NCBI GenBank assembly: GCA_035532415.1
Contig: DATKRB010000011.1
Coordinates: forward strand, 32,523 to 96,522
DNA: 64,000 nucleotides
Direction of reading: 5' to 3'
Source: DATKRB01 sp035532415
Lineage (GTDB): Bacteria > Actinomycetota > Acidimicrobiia > Acidimicrobiales > RAAP-2
Part shown: piece after piece, positions 1 to 7,889 of the stretch
Layout: each line of letters begins with the position of its first letter
How positions within the stretch are numbered: position 1 is the first letter of the stretch
Notes under the pieces: generated by a model
Database searches by the model: none
What the model was told of the DNA's origin: nothing
What the model saw: the letters and a program-made list of their open reading frames with translations, nothing else
Program-made: the position numbers and the translations under genes

Positions 1-2
1 GG

Positions 3-506
3 AAGGCGGCCCTCCGCTCCGCCGGCCTGAAGGCCAAGCACGACGAGGACGCCATCTTCCGGGAACAGGTGGAGGAGCTCGCCGTCGAGGCTGCGCCAGG
101 CCGCGGGGACGCGGTGGCGTTCACGGTCGCCTTCAAGGGCGTCTTCCTCGAAGGGCTCGAGGTGGTGATCGTCGTCCTCACCCTCGGGATCACCGGGCAC
201 CGGATCGGACTTGCGGCGGCAGCGGCGTCGGCGGCGATCGTCATCGTCGGTGTGATCGGTGTCGTCGTCGCCCGGCAGCTGGCGGGGGTGCCCGAGAACG
301 CCATGAAGACCGGGGTGGGCCTGATGCTGATCGGGTTCGGGACCTTCTGGAGCGGCGAGGGGGTCGGCATCCACTGGTCCGGCTCGGACCTTGCGATCCC
401 CGTCCTGGTGGCGCTGTACGGCGCCTGCCTCTGGGCGATCGTCGCCCTGCTGCGCCGGACGGCCGTGCCCGAGCGGGGGGAGGTCGCCGATGCCCCCTCG
501 TCCTGA
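3..506 (+). CDS. FTR1-like integral membrane protein (COG4280-type), C-terminal part
   Basis: The reading frame is open from base 3, so the gene runs off the left edge and only its last ~167 residues are visible. It has at least four hydrophobic segments and a 'FLEGLEVV' motif in the first visible membrane helix. This resembles the REGLE motif with which FTR1-family iron permeases and COG4280 proteins bind metal, although Arg is replaced by Leu here. A second acidic helix ('WSGEGVGIHW') follows. An internal ATG at 69 is probably not the real start because coding continues upstream. The stop overlaps the next gene by 17 nt, suggesting co-transcription. Role as a metal or iron-related membrane protein is inference from the family. 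Confidence 0.6.
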   Translation, partial: KAALRSAGLKAKHDEDAIFREQVEELAVEAAPGRGDAVAFTVAFKGVFLEGLEVVIVVLTLGITGHRIGLAAAAASAAIVIVGVIGVVVARQLAGVPENAMKTGVGLMLIGFGTFWSGEGVGIHWSGSDLAIPVLVALYGACLWAIVALLRRTAVPERGEVADAPSS

Positions 507-741
507 CGGCTCCGTACCCCCGCCGCTCCCGCTCCGCCTGCTCGCCGCGTTCGGGCGGTTCTGGTGGGAATTCCTCGTCGGGGACACGCCCGAGCTCTTC
601 CTCGGGACCGTCGCAACCCTCGGGCTCGTCGCGTTGCTCGCCCACGAGCGGGTGGCCGGACCCGTGGTCACGGGCGTCCTGCCCGTTCTCGTCGTGGCGA
701 TGCTCCTCCTGAGCGCGCACCGCGCGCGCAGCCGCCCGTGA
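490..741 (+). CDS. small membrane protein downstream of the FTR1-like gene
   Basis: An 83-residue protein starting at the ATG at 490, inside the end of the upstream gene (17-nt overlap), which argues for translational coupling. It has a Pro-rich N-terminus, an amphipathic segment with 'FWWEFLVGDTPELF', and two hydrophobic helices (about residues 41-55 and 58-75). I recognise no family. Because it directly follows an FTR1/COG4280-like permease, it may be an accessory subunit of that protein, but nothing in the sequence proves this. Confidence 0.5.
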   Translation: MPPRPDGSVPPPLPLRLLAAFGRFWWEFLVGDTPELFLGTVATLGLVALLAHERVAGPVVTGVLPVLVVAMLLLSAHRARSRP

Positions 742-790
742 CGCCGCGCGCGCAGCCGCCCGTGACGAGCCATGCGCCGAGCAGCTCGTC

Positions 791-976
791 GTGGGGGTCA
801 CCGACCCGCAGCGCCTCGAGCAGCTTGGCCCTGCCGCGGTCATCGAGGCGTTCTTCGCCTTTGAGCAGGGAGGCGGTAACGTCGACGATCTGTGCGCTCG
901 TTGGGAGGCGACCCTTGTCGAAGGCCGGCGTCAGCGGGCGAACGAGATCGACGCCTTGATCGCCCGCTCCAGGTGA
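791..976 (+). CDS. short hypothetical protein
   Basis: A 61-residue frame beginning with GTG. The composition is that of a soluble helical protein (LEQLGPAAVIEAFFAF, then a charged helix ending in IDALIARSR), and codon third positions look GC-biased, so it may be real. There is no convincing ribosome-binding site and no recognisable domain; the frame stays open upstream without a better start. It could be the end of a decayed gene. The rest of 742-1033 shows nothing I can name. Confidence 0.3.
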   Translation: MGVTDPQRLEQLGPAAVIEAFFAFEQGGGNVDDLCARWEATLVEGRRQRANEIDALIARSR

Positions 977-1033
977 GACACGTTCCCGCGCTATTCCTTG
1001 CGATCGGAGGTAATCCCTCCAACCTCGCAGGAA

Positions 1034-1369
1034 TCAACCCGGCAACGAAACCTCATACTCACACCGTCCCACATCGGTATGGGTCGTCGCGATCCCATTG
1101 ACTGTCACCGTCCCGCTTTGGGTCCCGGTTCCCAGAGTCCGTGTCACCACGGCACCTGGCGGAAGCGGGATCGACCATCCTGGGTCAGCGGGACATTCGG
1201 AGACATTCGCGACCGGAGTCGCCGGGACATTCAGGGGATGACCCAGATATGGCGTGCCGGTCCCCGCCGGAATTGAACTACCCGAATCCGCTACGGCGAG
1301 CGCGCCCGCTGCACCGATCGATAACGCCAGAGCCGAACCAGCAAGCAACATTCCACGACCGTGCTTCAT
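1034..1369 (-). CDS. secreted hypothetical protein with signal peptide
   Basis: A 111-residue protein with a clear Sec signal: basic start (MKHGRG), a hydrophobic core rich in Leu/Ala (about residues 7-26) and a probable cleavage site near 'ALAVADS'. The mature part is short and Pro/Thr/Val-rich with two cysteines (in 'SECPADPG' and 'VGRCEYE'), which could form a disulfide after export. No family recognised. It lies in a stretch of lower GC than the surrounding genes, upstream of another exported-type orphan on the same strand, which hints at acquired DNA. Confidence 0.55.
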   Translation of the reverse strand: MKHGRGMLLAGSALALSIGAAGALAVADSGSSIPAGTGTPYLGHPLNVPATPVANVSECPADPGWSIPLPPGAVVTRTLGTGTQSGTVTVNGIATTHTDVGRCEYEVSLPG

Positions 1370-1444
1370 GGCACACCCCGCTCATCTTTCCTTCCAAAAG
1401 TGTAGCTCTTTCTGCCCAGGTTTGTCTAGGAGAGAGTGAAGGAC

Positions 1445-1804
1445 TCACTCAAGCGGACCAAGATTCGCGTAAACGCAAACGTAGTTCACATGTTGGCCAG
1501 GAAGATTCTCTTGACACGCCTCGTACTCCCAGAAGAACGGTGACCCACTTACCGTACTCTGTGCCCACTGATTGAATTGACTCGTGTAAACGGTGACCCC
1601 CTCCTGCAGCCCCGTATTCACAATAAAGACATTGGACGACGGTCCAATATTGTCCGTATTGCAATAACCAGAAGTATTTTCGACTTCAGCAAAAGCAACG
1701 TAAAACGTCCCACCGATACTGTTGAAGTAGCAGGTATAACCGAGATTATAAAATTGTCCCGGAATTACGGTGTTGAACGGCGCATAAAAATCGCCCAGAT
1801 ACAC
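1445..1804 (-). CDS. orphan Tyr/Asn/Cys-rich protein, probably lacking its export signal
   Basis: A 119-residue frame starting at GTG. It is rich in Tyr, Phe, Asn, Thr and Gly with four cysteines, a composition typical of extracellular beta-rich proteins, yet no signal peptide precedes it: the frame meets a stop (TAG, minus strand) nine codons upstream, at 1829-1831. Its codons are strikingly AT-rich for this genome. It may be the surviving 3' portion of a longer exported protein, or a recently acquired gene whose start was lost. No homologous family is recognised. The call as a translated gene is uncertain. Confidence 0.4.
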   Translation of the reverse strand: MYLGDFYAPFNTVIPGQFYNLGYTCYFNSIGGTFYVAFAEVENTSGYCNTDNIGPSSNVFIVNTGLQEGVTVYTSQFNQWAQSTVSGSPFFWEYEACQENLPGQHVNYVCVYANLGPLE

Positions 1805-1906
1805 GTAAGGAGTTGAACCGGGACGCTCCTATGGATCAAGTCGGGTCGGCAAGTGCCGAGAAGTCCGCGCGCGGAGCGTGAAAGATCTCCCGAGCCAAGT
1901 ATCGCT

Positions 1907-2665
1907 TCAGACATCGGATGATTGGGCCCCGCCGCTGCCCGGACCCCCGTCCGCCGAGTCCTCGCCATCGGCGCCCGCGTCCGGGACCGAGTCGTCGATG
2001 AACCGGTAGCCCGCACCCCGCACGGTGAACAGCATCGGGGTCAGGCCGGGTTTGTTGAGCTTGCGCCGCAGGTAGCCCACGTACACGTCCACGACGTTGC
2101 TCCCGGTGTCGAAGGAGTAGTCCCACACCCTGCTCAGGATCTGGGTGCGGGAGAGCAGCTGGTTCGGGTTGCGCATGAAGAGCTCCAGCAGGGCCCACTC
2201 CCTGGGGGCGAGATCGATCCGCTGTCCCGCCCGCCACGCCACCTTGCTCAGCAGGTCGAGGCGGAGGTCGCGGACCACGATCTCGGAGGCGCTGGGTTGC
2301 CCGGACGTGCGCGAGGCCGCCCTGATCCGTGCGACCAGCTCCTCGAACGCGAACGGCTTGGTCACGTAGTCGTTGGCGCCGGCGTTGAGCACCTTCACTT
2401 TCTCGGCCACCTCGGCCCGGGCCGTCAGGACGATGACCGGCATGGAGTGGCCGTCCTGGCGGATCTTGCGGAGGACGTCCTCGCCGTCGCCGGAGGGGAG
2501 CCCGAGATCGAGGAGCACCAATTCCGGAGCGAGGTCACCGTGGCCCAGTGAGGCGATCGCCTCCTCGGCGGTCCCCGCGACGACCGGCGAGTACCCTTCG
2601 GCCCGAAGTCCCTTCTGCAGGAACGACGAGATGCCCTTGTCGTCCTCCACGATGAGGATCCGCAT
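1907..2665 (-). CDS. OmpR/PhoB-family response regulator
   Basis: A 252-residue two-domain regulator. The N-terminal receiver shows the acidic pair (ED at residues 7-9), the phospho-acceptor Asp at about residue 53 ('LLDLGLP'), the switch Thr at 81 and Lys at about 103 ('TKPF'). The C-terminal half is a winged-helix DNA-binding domain ending in the typical 'VRGAGYRF' hairpin, followed by an acidic Gly/Ser tail. The ATG at 2665 is chosen because it starts exactly at 'MRILIVEDD' and shares one base with the stop of the kinase gene (TGATG). It probably controls its own operon (1907-8773) and perhaps the divergent cupredoxin/sigma genes. Confidence 0.93.
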   Translation of the reverse strand: MRILIVEDDKGISSFLQKGLRAEGYSPVVAGTAEEAIASLGHGDLAPELVLLDLGLPSGDGEDVLRKIRQDGHSMPVIVLTARAEVAEKVKVLNAGANDYVTKPFAFEELVARIRAASRTSGQPSASEIVVRDLRLDLLSKVAWRAGQRIDLAPREWALLELFMRNPNQLLSRTQILSRVWDYSFDTGSNVVDVYVGYLRRKLNKPGLTPMLFTVRGAGYRFIDDSVPDAGADGEDSADGGPGSGGAQSSDV

Positions 2666-4113
2666 CACACCCCGATCGGCGCGCGGGACTCGCCGAGGGA
2701 GAGCCGCTCCGACGGCAGCCCGATGGCGGCCCGGCATCCACCGAGGTCGGACCGTGAGAGCTCGAAGTGCCCGCCGTGCGCCTCGGCGACCGCGCTCACG
2801 ATGGCGAGACCGAGCCCGCTGCCCTCACGGTCGGCGGCGCCCATGCGGCCGAAGCGCGCCAGCACGCTGGGGAGCTGGTGCTCGGGGATACCCGGCCCGG
2901 AGTCCTCCACCGAGATGACGAGCGGCCCGTCGCCGGGTTCCTTCACCGCCCGTATCTCGATCGCGTCGTTCTCCGCCGTGGCCCCGACGGCGTTGTCGAT
3001 CAGGTTGAGCAGCGCGCCGCGAAGCTTGTTGACGTCCACGTTCACGACCAGGTCCGGCACCGGCGCCAACGACCATCGCCGGACGGCGAGCACCTGTGCC
3101 GAGTCGAAGAGGTCGGAGAGGAAGGTGCGGAGGTCGAGGTGCTCCAGCTCCAAGAAGTCGGGCTCGAGTGCCCGACCGAGCATGAGGAGGCGCTCCACCA
3201 GGGCCCGCATGTGGTCGAGCTCGTCCACGACGACGGCGACCGTCTCGCGCACGTCGCCGATGTCGGTGGTCGGTTGGCGGGCCAGGACCTCGAGGTGCCC
3301 CCGAGCGACGGTCAGCGGGGTGCGCAACTGGTGCGACACGTCGGACAGCAACCGCCGCTGGACGATCATCGCCGCCTGCAGCCGATCGAGCATCGAGTCG
3401 AAGGTCGAAGCCAGTTGCCCCACCTCGTCGTCGGTTCCCTGATCGCCGAGGCGGGCGTCGAGCTCGCCGCTCTCGATGGAGGACGCGGTCGTGGTGATCC
3501 TGCCGACCTCTCGCAGGAGGCGCCGCAGGAGGAGATAGGCGCCGGCGACGGCACCGACGAGCGCGACCAGAGCCTCGGCGATCAGCAGGGTCACGACGCG
3601 GTTCTGGTCCGAGCCGAGCCGGGTCAGATCGGAGGCGACGATCATCGTGCCGAGCGTGGAGGTCCCGTCTCGGACGGGGGAGACGAGGTACAGCGTGTCC
3701 ACGCCGTTCAGCGTGGCCCGCCCGCTGCGGCCGGCGGCCGGCGGCCGGGCGAGCAGTGCGCGGATGGCGGGATCGCGCAGGAGCGGGCCGGATCCGGCGC
3801 TCCCGAGGCGCGGCCCGCGGGTCAGGCCGAGCATGATCGTCTCGCCCTGCGGGAGCACCCGGCTCTGGAGGTACGCGACGGTCAGCGCGTCGAGGTTCGC
3901 ACGACCACCGCCGATCGCAGCCCGCTCGTAGCTGGCGACCTCGGACACCAGGTTCCTCGTCGTGGCGGCCAGGGACTGGTTGGTGAACACCCGCTCGGTC
4001 TCGAAGGCGGTGATCGAAAGGATCGCCGCCAGCAGCAGGGCGAGGAACGCCGCCAGGCGGGTCGCCGATCCGATCCGTCTCCGCCCGCGGTGGCGGGCCG
4101 GGTGCAGCGTCAC
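2665..4113 (-). CDS. membrane sensor histidine kinase
   Basis: A 482-residue kinase with a first membrane helix at about residues 16-36, an extracytoplasmic sensor region of ~135 residues, and a second helix at about 172-196. A HAMP linker follows, then an H-box ('SHQLRTPL', His about 261), an N-box ('LLNLIDNAVGA') and G-boxes ('EDSGPGI', 'GSGLGLAI'). Its GTG start at 4113 overlaps the preceding stop by 4 nt (GTGA), and it is followed at once by the response regulator. It sits at the end of a redox operon, so its sensor domain may respond to an extracytoplasmic redox or metal signal; that role is inference. Confidence 0.92.
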   Translation of the reverse strand: MTLHPARHRGRRRIGSATRLAAFLALLLAAILSITAFETERVFTNQSLAATTRNLVSEVASYERAAIGGGRANLDALTVAYLQSRVLPQGETIMLGLTRGPRLGSAGSGPLLRDPAIRALLARPPAAGRSGRATLNGVDTLYLVSPVRDGTSTLGTMIVASDLTRLGSDQNRVVTLLIAEALVALVGAVAGAYLLLRRLLREVGRITTTASSIESGELDARLGDQGTDDEVGQLASTFDSMLDRLQAAMIVQRRLLSDVSHQLRTPLTVARGHLEVLARQPTTDIGDVRETVAVVVDELDHMRALVERLLMLGRALEPDFLELEHLDLRTFLSDLFDSAQVLAVRRWSLAPVPDLVVNVDVNKLRGALLNLIDNAVGATAENDAIEIRAVKEPGDGPLVISVEDSGPGIPEHQLPSVLARFGRMGAADREGSGLGLAIVSAVAEAHGGHFELSRSDLGGCRAAIGLPSERLSLGESRAPIGV

Positions 4114-4571
4114 CGATCGGTCGGCTCGGTCGACGCCGTGGTCGTCGTCGTGGTCGACGCCGCCGTCGCGTCGCCTTCGGGTGCCTGGGACCCCCCGCCC
4201 CCGGATGGCGGCGGAGGGCTCTGGCCCGAGGGCGCCGGGGCGACTGCGGCCGAGCCGTCCTCGCCGTCGGGGGGCGTCGCCGCCGGCGAGTCCGAGGTGC
4301 CGGTCGGTGCGGCGGGGGCGACGGTGCCGTCCGAGGGGGTGCCGGTCTGGGTCACCACCGGCCGGGACGGCTCGACGACGCCCTCCGGCCCGACCGGGGT
4401 CGTCCGGGGGGGGACGGCCGTCGTCCGCGTGGTCGCTCCCTGGGCCGATACCTGCACCTCGCGGGGCAATTCGACGGTGGGCGTGGTCAACGATCCCTGG
4501 GCCGCGCTCACGATCGCAAGTATGCCCACGACGGCCCCCGCGCCCGAGAGACCCCACCAGGGCAGTCTCAT
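4110..4571 (-). CDS. membrane-anchored Pro/Thr/Ser-rich exported protein
   Basis: A 153-residue protein with one N-terminal hydrophobic helix ('WWGLSGAGAVVGILAIVSAA', about residues 5-24) and a long low-complexity Pro, Thr, Ser, Gly-rich remainder, ending in a run of six threonines. It looks like a signal-anchored extracytoplasmic linker or wall-spanning protein. Start and stop both overlap neighbours (ATGA with the ferredoxin gene, GTGA with the kinase gene), so it is a fixed part of the redox operon. Function unknown; it may position a sensor or redox partner outside the membrane. Confidence 0.7.
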   Translation of the reverse strand: MRLPWWGLSGAGAVVGILAIVSAAQGSLTTPTVELPREVQVSAQGATTRTTAVPPRTTPVGPEGVVEPSRPVVTQTGTPSDGTVAPAAPTGTSDSPAATPPDGEDGSAAVAPAPSGQSPPPPSGGGGSQAPEGDATAASTTTTTTASTEPTDR

Positions 4572-4792
4572 CGGGTCCCGCCGGGGTCCGGGACCTCCTC
4601 CACGACGATGGCGCGGTTCGGGCAGGCAGCTGCCGCCCGGGCCGCCCGCTTCAGGCTCCGCCGGTCCCCGAGCCGGGGGTCGACGACCCGGCCGTACCCC
4701 CAATGGTCGAGCGCGATGCCTTCGGAGAAGAGCAGGTTGCAGATCGCGTGGCCCCGGCAGAGGGTCGGGTCGATGCGGACCACGCCGCTCAT
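4568..4792 (-). CDS. single-cluster ferredoxin ([3Fe-4S]-type pattern)
   Basis: A 74-residue ferredoxin. Visible ligands are Cys12, Cys18 (C-x5-C in 'LCRGHAICN') and Cys57 followed by Pro ('ACPN'). This is the three-cysteine pattern of the small actinobacterial ferredoxins that usually carry a [3Fe-4S] cluster and often serve P450s. Here there is no P450 next to it; the gene is locked by ATGA overlaps between the NuoF-like gene and a small exported protein. The likely job is to pass electrons between the cytoplasmic NuoF-like flavoprotein and another partner of the operon (inference). Confidence 0.85.
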   Translation of the reverse strand: MSGVVRIDPTLCRGHAICNLLFSEGIALDHWGYGRVVDPRLGDRRSLKRAARAAAACPNRAIVVEEVPDPGGTR

Positions 4793-6132
4793 CGCCACTC
4801 CGAGCCCGGGTCCACCAGCGGAACCGAGAAGACGGGAGGATGGCTCGATCCCCGGCACGCCTTGCCGGCCAGGTGCCGGGCGACGTCGTCCTCGAAGATG
4901 TCGAGCGCCGAGCGCACCAGGCGTGCCGCGCCGTCGGGGTGGCTGCAGGCCCCGCCGCCGGAGACGAGCTGCGTGACCGACTCGAGCCGGCGGATCCCAC
5001 GTCGCCGCAGGTCGCCACGGGCGAGCGCCTCGCACGCGTCGGCCATCGCCGGGAGCCCGGCGACGCAGGGACCGCACTGGCCCGCCGACTCGTCCGCCAG
5101 GTACCGGACCAGGCGGGCGGTCTCGGTCAGGCCGCAGGCGCCGTGGGGGAGGACCCCGATCAGGCCGCAGCCGGGCTGGGCCCCGACGCACCGGAGAGCC
5201 TCGGGATCGAACGGCGTCTGCCAGGCCGTCTCTCCGTCGAGCCAGGTTCCGCCATAGCCCCCGACGAGCACGGCCGACGGTACCGCGAAATGGCCCGCCT
5301 CCGACAGGATCTCCCCGATCGTCCCCCGGCCGACCAGCTCGAGGACCCGGCCCGGCACGGGGACCGAGCCGGTCAGGGTGAGCAGGCGGGATCCGGGTGC
5401 GGCGGGCGTCCCTCCCGAGCGCCAGAAACCCGGACCGGAACGGAGGAGGAAGCCGAGGTGGGCCATGGTCTCCGCGTTGCTCACGACCGTCGGGCGTCCC
5501 GACGGGCCCCGCGTGGCCATCGGGATCCGGGAGAACCGGGGCCGGGCGTCACCACCCGCGAGCAGCGACGCGATGGCGCTCGACTCGCCCGCCACGTAGC
5601 GGTCGGGACCGAGCGAGATCCTCCACAGCGGATCGACGGCGCCGCCCGCCCGCCGCTCGCCCATGGCGCGCACCAGTCCGTCGTGGGCGTCGGTCGAACC
5701 GCGGTGCACGTGGACCGTCACCTCGTCCGCCCCCACGATCGCGGCGGCCGCGGCGGCACCGTCGAGCACGAGGTGGGGGCGGTTCCGGCACAGGGTTCGG
5801 TCCTTGCGGCTGGCCGGCTCGCTCTCGCTCGCGTTGACCACGACCAGGGGAACGCCGGGCGCGGCGATGGCGGCCTCGAGCTTCCGGGCGAGGGGGAACC
5901 CGCCGCCGCCGCGCCCCAGCAGGCCGCTTTCGCGCGTCAGGGCCCGGAGGTCGTCCGTCATCGCCGGCGGGGGGAGCGGCCCCATCCTGGCCAGGTGGTG
6001 CGCGTAGGGCTCTGCCCCGGCGGAGGGGTCGGGTCCGGACAGCAACCGGGTGCCCGGGTCGCCGACGCCCCCGACGGCGAAGTCCGGGACCGGGCGGGCG
6101 GGAGTGACGTTCGGGGGGGCGGCACCGATCAT
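4789..6132 (-). CDS. NuoF/SLBB-like flavo-iron-sulfur oxidoreductase
   Basis: A 447-residue protein related to the 51-kDa subunit of complex I (NuoF, HoxF, formate dehydrogenase beta). An FMN-site glycine loop appears as 'GRGGGGFPLARK', followed by 'NASESEPASRKDR' (cf. NADEGEPGTFKDR) and 'YVAGESSAI'. An SLBB-like segment ('VPGRVLELVGRGTIGEIL') and a C-terminal cluster domain follow. The usual ESCGxCxPC motif reads 'ESAGQCGPC': the first Cys is Ala350, leaving Cys353, Cys356 and probably Cys396. The protein may therefore hold an altered cluster. It is joined by ATGA overlaps to the membrane protein upstream and the ferredoxin downstream, suggesting a cytoplasmic electron-input module. Confidence 0.85.
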   Translation of the reverse strand: MIGAAPPNVTPARPVPDFAVGGVGDPGTRLLSGPDPSAGAEPYAHHLARMGPLPPPAMTDDLRALTRESGLLGRGGGGFPLARKLEAAIAAPGVPLVVVNASESEPASRKDRTLCRNRPHLVLDGAAAAAAIVGADEVTVHVHRGSTDAHDGLVRAMGERRAGGAVDPLWRISLGPDRYVAGESSAIASLLAGGDARPRFSRIPMATRGPSGRPTVVSNAETMAHLGFLLRSGPGFWRSGGTPAAPGSRLLTLTGSVPVPGRVLELVGRGTIGEILSEAGHFAVPSAVLVGGYGGTWLDGETAWQTPFDPEALRCVGAQPGCGLIGVLPHGACGLTETARLVRYLADESAGQCGPCVAGLPAMADACEALARGDLRRRGIRRLESVTQLVSGGGACSHPDGAARLVRSALDIFEDDVARHLAGKACRGSSHPPVFSVPLVDPGSEWR

Positions 6133-6923
6133 TCGGGGTCGAGCTCCACGCTCGACGAGGGGTTGCGGGCGGTGCGCCGGGTGAGCTGAGCGCCCACCAC
6201 GAGCGCACCCGTGGCGACGTACAGCCAGCGGAGGGTATGGCTGTCGCTTCCGGCGAGGACGCCGTGCATCACGGTGAGCCCGAAGACCACCGACGACACC
6301 GCGTGGACCGGGAACCACACCCGCCGCCCGAGGGAGCCCGCCAGTGCGGCGGTGGCGCCCACGAGGAGGAACGCGTAAAGGCCGAGCGTGCCCAGGGCCA
6401 CGGCCGTCGGTCGATAGGCGGCGTGCCAGGGCACGAGGGCGCCCGTCCAGCCGACCCCCGCGTAGCGGTCGAGGGCGATCGCGGTCAGGTGCCCGGCGAG
6501 GAGCGTGATCGTGCAGGCGGCCAGGCTCGCATGGGCCCGCAGGAGCGACTCGGGGTGGGGGGTCCGGAACCGGGTCCGCCACGGGTGTCGCAACCACAGA
6601 CCGACGAGGACGAGGGCGGTGAGGGCCAGGTAGGCGGCGACGCCGAGGCTCCGTCCGAGGATCCACGGCAGCATCCTGTCGTGCAGGAGCGAGCCGGCCC
6701 GGCCACCGAGCACGTTGCCGAGCAGCACCGAGGCACCGATCACCGCGGACGGCACGAGGAGGCCCCGCAGCGCCCATCGAGGGGTTCGGGGCCCGGGTGC
6801 GCCGTCGGCGCCCGCCGCGAGGGGACCGGGGTCGCGAGCGGGCGCCGGTCCGGCGGCCGGCCACCGGGTCGGGCCCGCGGCGGCCGGTTTCTCGACCACC
6901 CCCGCGGGGCTTCGCTCGCTCAC
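6129..6923 (-). CDS. ferric-reductase-like heme b transmembrane protein
   Basis: A 264-residue protein with a Pro/Ala-rich N-terminus (~50 residues) and about six membrane helices. Histidines that could ligate heme lie in the helices: 'AHASLAAC', 'LAGHLTAIAL', 'VPWHAAYRP', 'PVHAVSSVV' and 'TVMHGVL'. This is the layout of the ferric-reductase-like transmembrane domain family (PF01794-like), without the FAD/NAD(P) domains of full-length reductases. The GTG start at 6923 overlaps the apbE stop (GTGA). It probably carries electrons across the membrane, with the NuoF-like protein as the cytoplasmic donor side; the electron acceptor is not identified. Confidence 0.8.
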   Translation of the reverse strand: MSERSPAGVVEKPAAAGPTRWPAAGPAPARDPGPLAAGADGAPGPRTPRWALRGLLVPSAVIGASVLLGNVLGGRAGSLLHDRMLPWILGRSLGVAAYLALTALVLVGLWLRHPWRTRFRTPHPESLLRAHASLAACTITLLAGHLTAIALDRYAGVGWTGALVPWHAAYRPTAVALGTLGLYAFLLVGATAALAGSLGRRVWFPVHAVSSVVFGLTVMHGVLAGSDSHTLRWLYVATGALVVGAQLTRRTARNPSSSVELDPE

Positions 6924-7840
6924 GCCGACCGCCACAGGACGTAGGGGGCGATGCGGGGGCTCTCGGACATGGTCCCGTCCACGGTCACCCACGACGCGGC
7001 CACGTTCCGCCGGCGCGCCTCGGTCCCCACCATTGCCCCGCCGGCGAGGAAGAGCGACTTGCTCAGGACCTCTGCTTCGGCGGGATCGGGGTCGACGACG
7101 GTCACCGAGAGCAGTCCGTGGCCTCCGGGCCTGCCGGTACGGGGATCGATGAGGTGGTGGACCGCCCGCCCGCCCGCGGTCCAGCGACGGAGGCGGACCG
7201 AGGACGTGGCGCAGGCGAGATCGGCGAGCTCCAGCACGGCCAGGGGCCCGTCGCCACCCCGCGGGTCCTCCACGCCCACCCGCCACGCCCGCCCGGTCGT
7301 TCCCGGGCCGCGGCACAGGCAGTCCCCGCCCGCGTCGATGAGGTAGGACCCGAGCACACCGTCGAGCTCTTCGGCGGCCCAGCGGACCGCCAGCCCCTTC
7401 CCGATGCCCCCGAGATCGATCGGCGCCCCCCCGGGATGGACCTGGGGCCGCGGGCCCCCCCGGAACCGCGGCCGCCACTTCCCGGGCGGGCGGCGACCGG
7501 ATCGCAGCCCGCCCGGGCCCCGGGTGCGGACCGGTCCCTCCTCGAACGGAAGGCTCCGGTCGTAGCCCAGGTCCTCCAGATCTTGCAGGATCCGGGGGTC
7601 GAAGCGCCCCTTCGTGCGCTCGTAGGCACGATGGGCCTCCCTCAGCGCCCGGTAGAGGGGCGCGGGCACGACGTGCCACCGATCGGGTCGTGTGTTCATG
7701 TGCACGAGCGGGCTGTCGGGCCTGAAGCGGCTGCACGTGGCGTCGACCGTCGTGAAGACGGCGAGCGCGGCGTCCACCGCGTGCCGTGCCGCACCGAGGC
7801 CTGTGCCCGGCCGCCCGTGGACGACGATGTCCGACGCCAT
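6920..7840 (-). CDS. apbE: FAD:protein FMN transferase (ApbE family)
   Basis: A 306-residue ApbE-family protein. Hallmarks are the N-terminal 'MASDIVVHG' (cf. AMGTxxxV), 'DLGGIGKGLAV', 'IDAGGDCLCRG' and 'HHLIDPRTGRP'. The family attaches FMN from FAD, through a phosphoester bond, to Thr or Ser of exported or membrane redox proteins. No signal peptide precedes the ATG at 7840; the frame stays open upstream but only rare start codons occur there, so a longer exported form cannot be excluded. No classic FMN-binding (NqrC/RnfG-like) domain protein lies in the window, so its substrate must be sought among the small exported proteins beside it or elsewhere. Confidence 0.92.
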   Translation of the reverse strand: MASDIVVHGRPGTGLGAARHAVDAALAVFTTVDATCSRFRPDSPLVHMNTRPDRWHVVPAPLYRALREAHRAYERTKGRFDPRILQDLEDLGYDRSLPFEEGPVRTRGPGGLRSGRRPPGKWRPRFRGGPRPQVHPGGAPIDLGGIGKGLAVRWAAEELDGVLGSYLIDAGGDCLCRGPGTTGRAWRVGVEDPRGGDGPLAVLELADLACATSSVRLRRWTAGGRAVHHLIDPRTGRPGGHGLLSVTVVDPDPAEAEVLSKSLFLAGGAMVGTEARRRNVAASWVTVDGTMSESPRIAPYVLWRSA

Positions 7841-7889
7841 GGCGCGGACGGTGCCGACGACCTCGTCGACGAAGGGTTCGGCGGCGTGC

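Noticed and set aside
2767..6189. A 1140-residue plus-strand frame opposite the kinase and NuoF-like genes
   Set aside because: It is antisense to well-supported genes with conserved motifs and has the Arg/Gly/Pro-rich composition typical of shadow frames in GC-rich DNA.
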